A stretch of 64,000 nucleotides of DNA from the NCBI RefSeq assembly GCF_000971295.1, contig NZ_LANJ01000016.1, forward strand, positions 620,001 through 684,000, read 5' to 3'. A program made the translations under genes and the position numbers. Shown in pieces: positions 25,600-34,373 of this stretch. Positions within the stretch are counted from its first letter, which is position 1; each line of letters begins with the position of its first letter. The stretch comes from Devosia epidermidihirudinis (GTDB taxonomy: Bacteria > Pseudomonadota > Alphaproteobacteria > Rhizobiales > Devosiaceae). The notes beneath the pieces are model-generated. The model was not told where the DNA came from and did not search any database. It saw only the letters and a list, made by a program, of their open reading frames with translations.

Positions 25600-26817
25600 A
25601 TGCCCCGCGCCATTCTGTGCATTCTCGATAGTGTCGGCATTGGTGGAGCGCCGGACGCCGACAAGTACGGCGATGTTGGCTCCAACACCTTTGGACACAT
25701 CGCTGAATTTGCCGCTGCGGGAAAGGCCGACCGCGCGGGTTTGCGCTCGGGCGCGCTGCATGTGCCCAATATGGACGCGCTGGGCATTGGTGCGGCCATT
25801 CAGCTGTCTACAGGGGTACTACCGCCCGGCCTTTCGGCAACGGCCAAAGGCGGGCGCTTTGGCGTTGGCCGTGAAGTCAGCAAGGGCAAGGATACGCCCT
25901 CGGGGCACTGGGAAATCGCCGGGGTGCCTGTGCCGTTCGATTGGGGCTATTTTTCCCAGACCGAGCCAACCTTTCCTCCCGAGCTGATCGCCGAGTTCAT
26001 CACTCGGGCCAAGCTGCCGGGCATTCTGGGCGATAAGCACGCCTCGGGCACCGATATCATTGCCGAGCTGGGCGAGGAGAGCATCCGCACTGGCAAGCCG
26101 ATTTGCTACACCTCCATCGACAGCGTGTTCCAGATCGCCGCGCATGAAAGCCATTTCGGCCTCGAACGGCTTTATGAAATCTGTCAGATCGCGTTCGAGC
26201 TGACCGCGCCGCTGATGATCGGGCGGGTCATCGCGCGACCTTTTGTTGGCGATGATGCATTCAGCTTCAAGCGAACCGGCAATAGGTGCGACTTCGCCAT
26301 TTCGCCACCAGAGCCAACTTTGCTCGATCGCAACCAGGCGGCAGGCAATCAGGTGTTTGCCATCGGCAAGATCTCCGACATCTACGCTGCGCATGGCGTG
26401 ACCCACAAAATCAAGGGCACAGGCCTGCCGCAGCTGTTCGACAAGACGCTTGAGGCGCTGGAAATGGCGGCGGACCATGCGTTCGTCATGACCAATTTCG
26501 TCGATTTCGACAGCGAATATGGTCATCGCCGCGATGTGCCCGGCTATGCGGCGGCGCTGGAATATTTCGACACGCGCCTGCCAGAGCTGATTTCCAAGAT
26601 GGCGCACGACGATCTTTTGATCCTGACCGCTGATCACGGCAATGATCCGACCTGGCCGGGGACAGATCACACGCGCGAACAGGTGCCGATCCTGGTCTTT
26701 TCCCCAAGCCTGTCACAAGGCGAGATTGGCATTCGCTCCACCTTCGCCGATATAGGTGAAAGCATAGCCGCCTGGCTGGGCCTCGCGCCTGGCCGCCACG
26801 GCAAGAGTTTCCTCTAG
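25600..26817 (+). CDS. deoB: Phosphopentomutase
   Basis: A 405-residue metalloenzyme of the alkaline phosphatase superfamily that moves phosphate from C1 to C5 of (deoxy)ribose. The metal/nucleophile region is [24 protein letters not shown] at the N-terminus; [13 protein letters not shown] is the cap-domain signature; [19 protein letters not shown] near residue 345 completes the metal site. It links the phosphorylases to DeoC. GGAG precedes ATG 25600. Confidence 0.94.
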   Translation: MPRAILCILDSVGIGGAPDADKYGDVGSNTFGHIAEFAAAGKADRAGLRSGALHVPNMDALGIGAAIQLSTGVLPPGLSATAKGGRFGVGREVSKGKDTPSGHWEIAGVPVPFDWGYFSQTEPTFPPELIAEFITRAKLPGILGDKHASGTDIIAELGEESIRTGKPICYTSIDSVFQIAAHESHFGLERLYEICQIAFELTAPLMIGRVIARPFVGDDAFSFKRTGNRCDFAISPPEPTLLDRNQAAGNQVFAIGKISDIYAAHGVTHKIKGTGLPQLFDKTLEALEMAADHAFVMTNFVDFDSEYGHRRDVPGYAAALEYFDTRLPELISKMAHDDLLILTADHGNDPTWPGTDHTREQVPILVFSPSLSQGEIGIRSTFADIGESIAAWLGLAPGRHGKSFL

Positions 26818-26834
26818 TACGAACGGGATATCCA

Positions 26835-27464
26835 ATGAGCAACGTGACCGTCCTCGATCACCCGCTGATCCAGCACAAGCTCACCATCATGCGGAACAAG
26901 GAAACGTCCATTGCGGGCTTTCGCCGTCTGCTGCGCGAGATCGCACATTTGATGTGCTACGAGGTCACCCGTGATCTTGAGCTTGAAATGGTGCCTATCG
27001 AGACGCCGATGACCGAGATGGAGTCGCCGACGATCAAGGGTAAGAAGCTGGTATTTGCCTCGATCCTGCGTGCCGGTAATGGTTTGCTCGATGGCATGCT
27101 CGATCTGGTGCCCGCCGCGCGCGTCGCCCATATCGGCCTCTATCGCGATCACGAAACATTGGAGCCAGTGGAATACTACTTCAAGGCTCCGGCCGATCTA
27201 GCCAACCGCCTGATCATCGTGGTCGATCCCATGCTGGCCACTGGCAATTCCGCGACTGCAGCCATCGAGAAGCTTAAGGAGCGCGGGGCCAACAATATCC
27301 GCTTCCTGTGCCTGCTGGCTGCGCCCGAAGGCATCAAGCACTTCGCAGAGGCCCAGCCCGATGTGCCTGTTTACACCGCGTCCATCGACACCCATCTCAA
27401 CGAGAAGGGCTATATCATCCCCGGCCTCGGCGACGCGGGCGACCGCATGTACGGCACGAAATAA
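26835..27464 (+). CDS. upp: Uracil phosphoribosyltransferase
   Basis: A 209-residue type I phosphoribosyltransferase that salvages uracil to UMP with PRPP. The PRPP loop is [19 protein letters not shown] near residue 130, [25 protein letters not shown] is the dimer/flap region, and the C-terminal [16 protein letters not shown] is the uracil-binding signature. It follows deoB by 17 bases and completes the salvage operon. Confidence 0.95.
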   Translation: MSNVTVLDHPLIQHKLTIMRNKETSIAGFRRLLREIAHLMCYEVTRDLELEMVPIETPMTEMESPTIKGKKLVFASILRAGNGLLDGMLDLVPAARVAHIGLYRDHETLEPVEYYFKAPADLANRLIIVVDPMLATGNSATAAIEKLKERGANNIRFLCLLAAPEGIKHFAEAQPDVPVYTASIDTHLNEKGYIIPGLGDAGDRMYGTK

Positions 27465-27521
27465 GGTTCTGCCCGCGCGGGTCCTCGCTGCGCTTGTCCA
27501 AGCTAAACAAGAGTTCAACTC

Positions 27522-27917
27522 ATGGCTAAACTCGTCCACTCGATGATCCGTGTTCTCGATGAGGCACGGTCTGTCGAGTATTACCGCAAGGCATTCGGGC
27601 TCGATGTGGTTGACCGCATCGCCTTCCCGGACTTTACGCTGGTGTACCTGGCGTTAGCGCAGGGCGGGTTTGAACTCGAACTGACCATCAATGCAGGCCG
27701 CACCGAGCCTTACAATCTGGGTGATGGTTATGGCCACCTCGCCGTCGTGGTGGACGATATCGACGCAGAATATGCGCGATTTGGTGCCGAGGGGCTGACG
27801 GTCGGCAAGCTTGTCGATTTCAAGAACGGTGATACGCCGGTGGCGCGTTTCTTCTTTGCGACGGACCCCGATGGCTACCGGATCGAAGTCATCCAAATGG
27901 GCGGACGTTTCCGCTGA
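27522..27917 (+). CDS. VOC family protein, lactoylglutathione lyase-like
   Basis: A 131-residue glyoxalase I-type protein. MIRVLDEARSVEYYRKAFGLDVV opens the first module, YNLGDGYGHLAVVVDDI the second, and FFFATDPDGYRIEVIQMG ends it. The histidine of GHLAV and glutamate of EVIQ are in the places of glyoxalase I metal ligands, as is the glutamate of GFELELT, so glyoxalase activity on the methylglyoxal-glutathione adduct is plausible. It lies 57 bases after upp and ends at a strong terminator. Confidence 0.8.
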   Translation: MAKLVHSMIRVLDEARSVEYYRKAFGLDVVDRIAFPDFTLVYLALAQGGFELELTINAGRTEPYNLGDGYGHLAVVVDDIDAEYARFGAEGLTVGKLVDFKNGDTPVARFFFATDPDGYRIEVIQMGGRFR

Positions 27918-27925
27918 GCCCAAAC

Positions 27926-27954
27926 AAAAACCCCGGATCGCTCCGGGGTTTTCT
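27926..27954. terminator. Bidirectional intrinsic terminator
   Basis: CCCCGGA (27931-27937) pairs with TCCGGGG (27942-27948), with AAAAA before and TTTT after, giving U-runs in both directions. It lies between the convergent glyoxalase-like and HAD hydrolase genes. Confidence 0.92.
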
Positions 27955-27957
27955 GTT

Positions 27958-28578
27958 TCACTTGGCTTTGAGCGGCAGGCCCAGAGCAATCAGTTCCTTG
28001 CGCAGGGCAGCGGGATCCTTGAAGTGGATACCTTTCATGCCGTATTTCCGCGCGGCGACGATATTGGGCTCGCTGTCGTCGATGAAGACGCAGGATTCAG
28101 GCGCCATGCCGTAGCGCTCGCAGAACACGCGGTAGAGGCGCGGATCGGGCTTTACCAGACCTTCAAGGCCCGAGACGATCACGCCGTCGAACTTCTCGAG
28201 GAATGGCCATTCTGGCAGGCAGCTGACCCACTTTTCCCAGGAGAAGTTGGTGATGGCGAACGTCGGGATGTCTTGTTCGATCAGCTCGTTGTGGATGTCG
28301 ATCGTGCCCTGGATGAAGCCACCCAGCGTTTCCTTCCAGCGCAGGTCATAGGCCTGAATTTCGCGCCAGTATTTGGGGAAGCGGGTGATCAGCTTGGCTA
28401 CGCCTTCGGAGTAGATCTCGCCGGCGTCGAATTCGAGATTCCAGTCCAGCGTGCAGATGTTGTCGTGGAACCACTGGGCGTCCTCTTCTGTCTCGAAGAG
28501 CTTGCGGAACAGGTACATAGGGTTCCAGTCGACGAATACGCCACCAAGGTCGAACACGGGAATAATCGTATCGTTCAT
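27958..28578 (-). CDS. HAD family hydrolase (HAD-IA, YihX-like)
   Basis: A 206-residue haloacid dehalogenase superfamily phosphatase. Motif I is VFDLGGVFVDW, with Gly where many family members have the second Asp; motif II is FAITNFSW; the basic residue lies in LVKPDPRLY; and motif IV is CVFIDDSEPNI. The helical cap follows motif I. YihX-type members hydrolyse small sugar phosphates, but no substrate can be fixed here. The frame extends to 28641, but ATG 28578 gives the usual family N-terminus. Confidence 0.82.
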   Translation of the reverse strand: MNDTIIPVFDLGGVFVDWNPMYLFRKLFETEEDAQWFHDNICTLDWNLEFDAGEIYSEGVAKLITRFPKYWREIQAYDLRWKETLGGFIQGTIDIHNELIEQDIPTFAITNFSWEKWVSCLPEWPFLEKFDGVIVSGLEGLVKPDPRLYRVFCERYGMAPESCVFIDDSEPNIVAARKYGMKGIHFKDPAALRKELIALGLPLKAK

Positions 28579-28647
28579 GTCTGGAAACACCGGAGTAAGA
28601 GAAGATACCCGGCTTTTGGCATGCGCCCATGCGGGGCGCAAGCTGTG

Positions 28648-29211
28648 CTAGCGGATCTGGATGCCGCCCTCGAAGCGGGGCAGGTAGTAAGTCACGCGGT
28701 GGAGCGGGACAGTGGCGTGAAACACTAAGCCTCGCAGTGGTAGATAGGAGAAACTGGCCTCCGACACGATGACCGTGTTGTTTTTGGCGAGGTCGAGCAA
28801 GGCGTCGGGCAGGGTGAAAGACTGGTTGGCTCGGTATTGCACGCCTACAGCATATTTTCTGTCGACGTATTGTCGCGACCACAGCACTTTGGCCGACTGT
28901 CCATCAGCTGCAACAGATACGGCAGTGACAACTTGGGTAACAGGGTCGGCGGAATGTGGGGCCATGATCCCCTGCGCCGCTTGAAAGTAGTCCGTGAGCG
29001 TTGCGGCCGTGATGGCCGTGTTTGACCGTGCGACCAGATCACCCACTGCGCCACTGATGGATTGGACACGCCTGTCCATTGAAATCAAAGCACTGGCTTC
29101 CACGCTGCCGAGATAGATCAACAACATGACAGGCAGGATCATTGCGAATTCTACCGCAGCAACACCGGTATCGGCGCGTCGGAATCGAGCTAGCAGTGTT
29201 CGAAAGCTCAT
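28648..29211 (-). CDS. TadE/TadG-like pilus minor protein
   Basis: A 187-residue protein with a short basic leader, then TGVAAVEFAMILPVMLLIYLG, a TadE-type pilin-like segment with the invariant glutamate. The remainder is a periplasmic domain without von Willebrand motifs, so it is not a full-length TadG. It is the downstream member of a pair with the gene at 29220, eight bases apart. In Tad systems such pseudopilins are processed by CpaA and help assemble Flp pili. Confidence 0.82.
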   Translation of the reverse strand: MSFRTLLARFRRADTGVAAVEFAMILPVMLLIYLGSVEASALISMDRRVQSISGAVGDLVARSNTAITAATLTDYFQAAQGIMAPHSADPVTQVVTAVSVAADGQSAKVLWSRQYVDRKYAVGVQYRANQSFTLPDALLDLAKNNTVIVSEASFSYLPLRGLVFHATVPLHRVTYYLPRFEGGIQIR

Positions 29212-29219
29212 CGTCCCCC

Positions 29220-29783
29220 CTAGCTGAATGGTTCGTTGCGGAACACAGTTACGGAGGCCAGCAAAACCTGGTTGTCCGGCAGGTTGGCGAGGCTCGCGCC
29301 AAGGTTAAGAACCAAAGGCCAACGGTAATAGGCTTGCACAACGATGACGTCTGAACCAACACCTGGTTGGAAACTCTGCGGTTGGGTCCAGTCGCAGTTA
29401 GAGGTTTTACAATTGAAGTCGACCGGTGGCTTGTAGTTCGCAGATGCGAAATTATCGATCACACTCACCTGTATGTGCAGGCCGGCGCAGTTCTTGAACA
29501 GACCGAAAAGTCGTCCACACAGGTCTTCGCGGAAATTATCAATCGTGTAGTTACCGGTTGCTTGACCAATACGGATTATGCGGCCCGAGTCCTGCACTGC
29601 GCTCTCAAGCACCTGACCCGACAACAGGACCACTGCGGTTTCCAGAATGGCGCCCAGAATGGCAAAGAACGGAATAGCCAGGATGCCGAACTCGATCATG
29701 GTCGCGCCGCTTTGATCGCGCAGGAAACCACGCCGCCGCGGCAGCACAAAGCGTCCCAATCGTTTTAAGAAGCGTCCAGCCAT
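29220..29783 (-). CDS. TadE-like pilus minor protein
   Basis: A 187-residue protein. A very basic start (RFVLPRRRGFLRDQ) leads to SGATMIEFGILAIPFFAILGAILE, the TadE motif with glutamate five residues into the hydrophobic region. A periplasmic domain with four cysteines (LCGRLF, NCAGL, NCKTSNC) may hold disulfides. It is co-transcribed with the next TadE-like gene and lies beside the pilus genes on the other strand. Confidence 0.82.
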   Translation of the reverse strand: MAGRFLKRLGRFVLPRRRGFLRDQSGATMIEFGILAIPFFAILGAILETAVVLLSGQVLESAVQDSGRIIRIGQATGNYTIDNFREDLCGRLFGLFKNCAGLHIQVSVIDNFASANYKPPVDFNCKTSNCDWTQPQSFQPGVGSDVIVVQAYYRWPLVLNLGASLANLPDNQVLLASVTVFRNEPFS

Positions 29784-29904
29784 GAACCACGCTCGGTTTG
29801 TTCGCCCGAAGCGTAGAATGTTCTGCCTAATCGTTGGTTAGTGTAAGGCGCTACGCCGCGGACGTTTGAAGTCACCGTTAACCGCGAGTAAAACGGAGCG
29901 GCGT

Positions 29905-30360
29905 CTATTCCATTAGACTCTGGACGATTGCCGAGGACTTGACGACGTCTGTGGAGTAGGAGGTATCGTCACCCATCATCACAACCGACTGACAAACCGG
30001 CGCGCAGGCAACGCTGGTGCGGCTCGTGCCCTGGTAGACCGTGGTAACGCCAGCCTGCATCTGCACCACTTCCACAAGTGTGTCCGCAATGGGGTTTCCG
30101 GCGCTATCGAGCACGATCAGGTTGGTTTGCCCAAAGCTTTTGCCGGTCAGGATCAGCGTCTGCGGGTCCTGGATAGTCACGTCAGCAATGCCGGGGTTGC
30201 CGACGATCACCGTCGCGGCTGGCGAATTGATGCGCAGAATTCTTGCCATGTTGACGTTCACGTTGATCGGGGCACCGTCCTGGGCTGCAACGGGAGATGG
30301 AGCCGCGGCCGCCAGCATGGGCAGGCACAGGGCGATGACAGCAGCGAGGTTTGAACGCAT
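29905..30360 (-). CDS. Stand-alone pilus assembly N-terminal-domain protein (CpaC-N-like)
   Basis: A 151-residue exported protein. A signal peptide (LAAVIALCLPMLAAAAPSPV) is followed by a single domain, VNVNMARILRINSPAATVIVGNPGIADVTI and TLILTGKSFGQTNLIVLDSAGN, equivalent to the N-terminal domain of the secretin CpaC encoded at 32907. It lacks the secretin part. A cysteine pair (CAPVCQS) lies near the end. ATG 30360 is preferred over the longer frame because it gives a proper signal peptide. It is divergent from the Flp pilin gene. Confidence 0.75.
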   Translation of the reverse strand: MRSNLAAVIALCLPMLAAAAPSPVAAQDGAPINVNVNMARILRINSPAATVIVGNPGIADVTIQDPQTLILTGKSFGQTNLIVLDSAGNPIADTLVEVVQMQAGVTTVYQGTSRTSVACAPVCQSVVMMGDDTSYSTDVVKSSAIVQSLME

Positions 30361-30751
30361 CAGATGGACCCAACGGTATTGAACACCATGAGGACATTTT
30401 CCACGCGAATGGTGAATATTTGGCAAATGCCGCCCTGAAGTGGTTATTGAAACGTTTCCATGTATTTGGTGAGTGGGGTAAGTATACGGTTGCCGATTTG
30501 CTTATTTCGTGACGCATGGTGAGTATTTAGAACCTGCGAGTTCTCCTATATATAGGGCGTTGGGCATTCCGTAAAATGCCGCCAATTCTATTAATGCTTT
30601 GATTAGCATGATGAAATCGAGGCGGGAGTGCTTGTTTGGAGGGGCGTAGATTAACTCAATATCAACAAGTAACGATTAGCTTTGTACATGTTCGATATGT
30701 GACGTGTCGAACGATGGCGTCATAAGATGACGTGATAAAAGGAGCCTGAGA
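30361..30751. other. 390-base AT-rich divergent control region of the pilus locus
   Basis: This gap separates divergent pilus transcripts and is richer in A and T than its surroundings. I see no gene in it. It holds a 12-base perfect palindrome CCTATATATAGG (30545-30556), the inverted repeat GTTCGA-N11-TCGAAC (30690-30712), and the tight hairpin CGTCAT-AAG-ATGACG (30718-30732), which ends just before the pilin ribosome site. These are candidate operator or translation-control sites; no promoter matched well. Confidence 0.5.
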
Positions 30752-30916
30752 ATGAAGCTTTTCGCACGTTTTGCGCAGGATGAATCTGGCGCGACCGCAA
30801 TTGAATACGGCCTGATCGCCGCTCTGATCTCTGTGGCCATTATTGTTGCAGTGTCCACCCTCGGCAATACGCTCCGCGGCGTGTTCACCAACATCAATGC
30901 CGAGCTGAACAAGTAA
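30752..30916 (+). CDS. Flp family type IVb pilin 1
   Basis: A 54-residue pilin, the major subunit of Flp/Tad pili. The prepilin site is DESGATAIEYGLIAALIS, with processing expected after Gly-13 and the Glu-Tyr pair five and six residues into the mature protein. A single hydrophobic helix follows, ending in TNINAELNK. AAAAGGAG is a strong ribosome site. It is followed by its own terminator, consistent with high expression of the pilin alone. Confidence 0.92.
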   Translation: MKLFARFAQDESGATAIEYGLIAALISVAIIVAVSTLGNTLRGVFTNINAELNK

Positions 30917-30946
30917 TAGTTCAACAAACGAACTGTTGTAAAAACG

Positions 30947-30975
30947 GAAAAGGCCCGAGAGGGCCTTTTCTTTTA
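30947..30975 (+). terminator. Intrinsic terminator after Flp pilin 1
   Basis: AAAAGGCCC (30948-30955 region) pairs with GGGCCTTTT (30961-30969), followed by CTTTT. It separates the first pilin from the second pilin gene. Confidence 0.88.
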
Positions 30976-31022
30976 GATGGTCGGGCCATCGTACATCTGC
31001 GGTGCACAGCGCTGGGGGCGAG

Positions 31023-31217
31023 ATGTTCAAATTGACTGGCAGGTTGGTTTCCGCGTTCCTGCGCGACGAGCAGGGCGCCACGGCAATTGAGTACGCGATG
31101 ATCGCCTCTCTTTTGTCGATCGCAATTATGACGGCCGTCCTTGGTGTGAGCAACGGGACCGGCAGCCTGTTCGACAGTGTGTACACGAAAGTCGTTTCCG
31201 CAATTCAAGGCAGCTAA
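31023..31217 (+). CDS. Flp family type IVb pilin 2
   Basis: A 64-residue second Flp pilin. RDEQGATAIEYAMIASLLSIAIM is the processing site and N-terminal helix, followed by a more polar C-terminus than pilin 1 (GSLFDSVYTKVVSAIQGS). It may be a minor or alternative subunit. ATG 31023 gives the best leader; an in-frame upstream ATG at 31002 adds seven residues and overlaps no feature, so the start is moderately uncertain. Confidence 0.88.
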   Translation: MFKLTGRLVSAFLRDEQGATAIEYAMIASLLSIAIMTAVLGVSNGTGSLFDSVYTKVVSAIQGS

Positions 31218-31304
31218 TTGCACAAGCCGTGTTCGGACGTTTGCTAAGAATTAATGTCGCGGGTGGATAGTGGCATCTCGACAATCCTCCGCAAGAGCCC
31301 GTAA

Positions 31305-31805
31305 ATGCCCACTGTCGCGCTGTTCATATTTCCCTTCTTTATGGCATTTGCTGCGTCGTCAGACCTTTTGACCATGCGTATCTCCAACAAGCTGGTATTG
31401 TTGCTGGTTGCGTCATTTTTTGTTCTGGCCTTCATCCTGCAGATGCCTCTCGCGGAAATGGGCATGCATCTCGCTTGTGCGGCGGTTGTGCTCCTGGTGG
31501 GGTTTACCTTTTTTGCCTTCGGTTGGATCGGTGGAGGGGACGCAAAGCTCGCTGCCGCGACGACGCTCTGGCTGGGATTTGGCCTTGCTCTACCGTTTCT
31601 GATTTATGCGGCGTTGCTGGGTGGCGCACTTACCCTGCTTGTTTTAGCACTGCGCCGCTACCCGCTTCCCTCCTTCCTCGCCCGCTTGAGCTGGCTAGAT
31701 CGCCTGCATGACCCCAAGTCGGGCGTGCCATATGGCATCGCATTGGCCATCGCAGGGCTGCTGACGTACTCAAGCTCATATATATTTTTGGGGCTCACGG
31801 CCTGA
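31305..31805 (+). CDS. cpaA: Prepilin peptidase CpaA/TadV
   Basis: A 166-residue membrane aspartyl protease that processes Flp and TadE-type prepilins. The two catalytic aspartates are in ASSDLLTMRISN near residue 20 and GGGDAKLAAA near residue 77, each at a membrane boundary; several hydrophobic spans surround them. It is the short form without the methylation domain, as usual for CpaA. It follows the two pilin genes on the same strand. Confidence 0.9.
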   Translation: MPTVALFIFPFFMAFAASSDLLTMRISNKLVLLLVASFFVLAFILQMPLAEMGMHLACAAVVLLVGFTFFAFGWIGGGDAKLAAATTLWLGFGLALPFLIYAALLGGALTLLVLALRRYPLPSFLARLSWLDRLHDPKSGVPYGIALAIAGLLTYSSSYIFLGLTA

Positions 31806-32011
31806 CCGTATCGTTCTAGACTAGAGGGCCGTCTGATCATTGCGATTGTGCGGCTCTTTGTTGTTTTTGCCTCTTTCTTCATGACGCATAATATTTACTT
31901 GTTGTTAACTTTGCTTGAAAAGCTCCAGTTAACCAAACTTTGACCCTTTGGGCGCAGTATTCACCTAACGAAGCTGGGCCTATACGCCCGGACTGTAACC
32001 GGAGTTAGGTC
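31806..32011. other. Gap before cpaB, probable operon promoter
   Basis: This 206-base gap is AT-rich in its middle and contains two GTTAAC sites about 20 bases apart (in the 31914-31936 area). The second half ends with GGAGTTAGGTC before the cpaB ATG. It likely holds the promoter of the cpaB-tadC operon, but I cannot single out a box. Confidence 0.35.
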
Positions 32012-32893
32012 ATGAAGCCGGCGCGTATCATCTTGTTGGTTGTGGCGCTTGTCGCTGGCGGGCTTGCTGCATTTCTCGTGACGCGCGGTGGGCAACCGAA
32101 AACAACCCAGGTAACGAACACCGAGGTTGTGCAGGAAGCCAAGACCAAAATTCTGGTCGCCAAGGCCCCTATTGGCATGGGCGAGCGTCTTTCACCGGCA
32201 ACGGTGGAATGGCAGGACTGGCCGGAAGGGGCGGTCCGGTCCGAATACGTAACGATCTCGGCTACACCAGAAGCACCCGAGGAGCTTAAGGGTGCTGTTG
32301 CGCGCTTCGAGTTTTTCCCGGGTGAACCGATCCGTGAAGCCAAGCTGGTCCGCACGGAACAAGGTTACCTGTCTGCGGTGCTGGGCGAAGGCATGCGCGG
32401 CGTCTCCGTGCTGGTCAGCGCTGAGTCCAGCGCTGGCGGTTTTGTGGTGCCAAACGATCGGGTGGACGTCCTACTGACCTCCCAGACAAGCGCGGGTGAG
32501 CGTTCAGAGGTTATCCTGTCCAATGTTCGCGTCCTCGCTATCGGAAAGCGTCTCGGTGAAATGGGCGCGAGCGGCGGTGGCGAAGATCCGAACGCGGCAT
32601 CGCCTACACCACAGGTTTTCGACAACACCACCATTGCCACCTTGGAGCTTAATCCGGGCCAGGCTGAGACTTTGGTCAATGCATCGACACGTGGCCAGCT
32701 GGCTTTGACTTTGCGCTCGGTGATCGACTTCAAGAGTTCCGGCGGCGTTGCGCAGAATGGCAATAATCAGGCCGTTCGACTGATCCGCTTTGGCAAAGAG
32801 CAAAGCGTCCTGACTGGTGCTGCCGATGCTTCCCAATACTCCAATTCAAACGAGCCCACGGCGGTCATAGACCCCCAGTCGGTGCCACGATAG
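32012..32893 (+). CDS. cpaB: Flp pilus assembly protein CpaB
   Basis: A 293-residue RcpC/CpaB protein. An N-terminal signal or anchor (IILLVVALVAGGLAAFLV) is followed by a SAF-like domain (KILVAKAPIGMGERLSPATVEW, about 45-110) and the CpaB core (GMRGVSVLVSAESSAGGFVVPNDRVDVLLT). It acts in the periplasm with the secretin CpaC. First gene of the assembly operon, 13 bases before cpaC. Confidence 0.9.
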   Translation: MKPARIILLVVALVAGGLAAFLVTRGGQPKTTQVTNTEVVQEAKTKILVAKAPIGMGERLSPATVEWQDWPEGAVRSEYVTISATPEAPEELKGAVARFEFFPGEPIREAKLVRTEQGYLSAVLGEGMRGVSVLVSAESSAGGFVVPNDRVDVLLTSQTSAGERSEVILSNVRVLAIGKRLGEMGASGGGEDPNAASPTPQVFDNTTIATLELNPGQAETLVNASTRGQLALTLRSVIDFKSSGGVAQNGNNQAVRLIRFGKEQSVLTGAADASQYSNSNEPTAVIDPQSVPR

Positions 32894-32906
32894 GCCGGAG
32901 AGAACC

Positions 32907-34346
32907 ATGACCAAGTTGTTCACATTCCTTCCGCACAAGCTCAATCGTGTCATAGTTGTACCGGCTCTGACCGCGATGCTGATCAGCCCCATGCTCGCTC
33001 AGCAGGCCTTCAGTCAGGAGACCCATGTCACTATTTCTTCGGCCGCCTACGGCGCTACGCGCAAGGTGCAGGTCGAACTGAATAAGACCGTTCTGGTTGA
33101 TCTGCCAGCCGGCGCGGCCGAAGTGATTGTTTCTCAGCCAAGGGTCGCTGCGGCGATCATGCGAACTAGGACCCGGGCCATCGTCCAGGGAATGACCGGC
33201 GGCGATACGAATATCTTCTTCCTCGACGACCAGGGCCGCACGATTTCGGTCCTCGACGTCAAGGTGATGGAAGAGCCGTCGCAAGTTGGCAACGCTCTGG
33301 AGATTGCCTTGGCGCGCTCCATTCCAGGTTCCCGCATCAAAGTAGAATCTGTGACGCTGGATAGTGGGGGGTCGGCTACCAATCGTGTCGTGCTGACCGG
33401 TACAGTTCTGTCTGGCGAAGATAGAGACCGTGCAACCGAGGTGGCGGTGCAGTTTGCAGGTGATCCGAGAAACGTCGCCAATATCGTGGATGTCGCCGGC
33501 GCCCAGCAGGTTATGCTGCAGGTTACAGTCGCCGAAGTTTCGCGTGAGACGGTCAAGCAGCTCGGCATCAACCTTTCGGGCAGCGTCTCTGTCGGCACCT
33601 TCGGTGCGAGTATTGGCAGCAAGCAAATCTCGCCTGCGGCAGGATCCGGCATTTCGGCCGGTTTCTCGGCGGGCAACGTCCAGCTGTCTGCCGAATTGCG
33701 GGCGCTTGAACAACGCGGCTCACTACGCACTTTGGCAGAACCCGTGCTCACCGCAATGTCAGGCCAAACCGCAGACTTCCTCGTTGGCGGTGAAGTTCCC
33801 GTGCTGTCTGAAGTCCAGGAAAGCGGCAAGCGGGTCTACGTGATGAAGGATTTTGGCGTGAAGCTGAAGTTCACACCGACCGTCAAATCGAGCGGCCTCA
33901 TCGCCATGCAGGTGGAAACCGAGGTTTCAGAGATTTCGGAAGGTGGATTCACGGTCGGCACCGAAACCGTTCCGGGCTTCAACAATCGCCGGGCGTCCAC
34001 TTCGGTTGAACTACGCCCAGGTGAGACCATGGCCATCGCGGGCATGATCCAGGAAAAACTCCGTCAGCGTATCTCTGGCATGCCTGGCCTGAGCAATATT
34101 CCGATCCTGGGGGCGATGTTCCGCAGCCGTGAATATCAACGCAACCAGACTGAACTGGTGATCATCGTGACGCCCTATCTGGCGCAGCCTTCGGTGGCTC
34201 GCCCAGTATTGCCAACGGACCAGATGGTTCCAGCCAGCGACGCTGAAGCCATCTTCCTGGGTCGTATGGAGACGATTTATGGCGTCAGCCGGACGGGCGA
34301 AATGCGCGGCGGGTTCAGCGGCTCGGTCGGCTTCGTGCTGGACTAA
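32907..34346 (+). CDS. cpaC: Flp pilus secretin CpaC/RcpA
   Basis: A 479-residue outer-membrane secretin. A signal peptide ends near residue 36. The N-terminal pilus domain (VQVELNKTVLVDLPAGAAEVIVSQP) is followed by a BON-like section and the secretin core: LRTLAEPVLTAMSGQTADFLVGGEVPV, FGVKLKFTPTV, RPGETMAIAGMI and PGLSNIPILGAMF, ending TELVIIVTPYL. It forms the outer-membrane pore for the pilus. It is directly followed by cpaE, without the lipoprotein cpaD that commonly lies between them. Confidence 0.93.
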   Translation: MTKLFTFLPHKLNRVIVVPALTAMLISPMLAQQAFSQETHVTISSAAYGATRKVQVELNKTVLVDLPAGAAEVIVSQPRVAAAIMRTRTRAIVQGMTGGDTNIFFLDDQGRTISVLDVKVMEEPSQVGNALEIALARSIPGSRIKVESVTLDSGGSATNRVVLTGTVLSGEDRDRATEVAVQFAGDPRNVANIVDVAGAQQVMLQVTVAEVSRETVKQLGINLSGSVSVGTFGASIGSKQISPAAGSGISAGFSAGNVQLSAELRALEQRGSLRTLAEPVLTAMSGQTADFLVGGEVPVLSEVQESGKRVYVMKDFGVKLKFTPTVKSSGLIAMQVETEVSEISEGGFTVGTETVPGFNNRRASTSVELRPGETMAIAGMIQEKLRQRISGMPGLSNIPILGAMFRSREYQRNQTELVIIVTPYLAQPSVARPVLPTDQMVPASDAEAIFLGRMETIYGVSRTGEMRGGFSGSVGFVLD

Positions 34347-34373
34347 GAGCGGACGGCAAGGAGCAATACGAGC

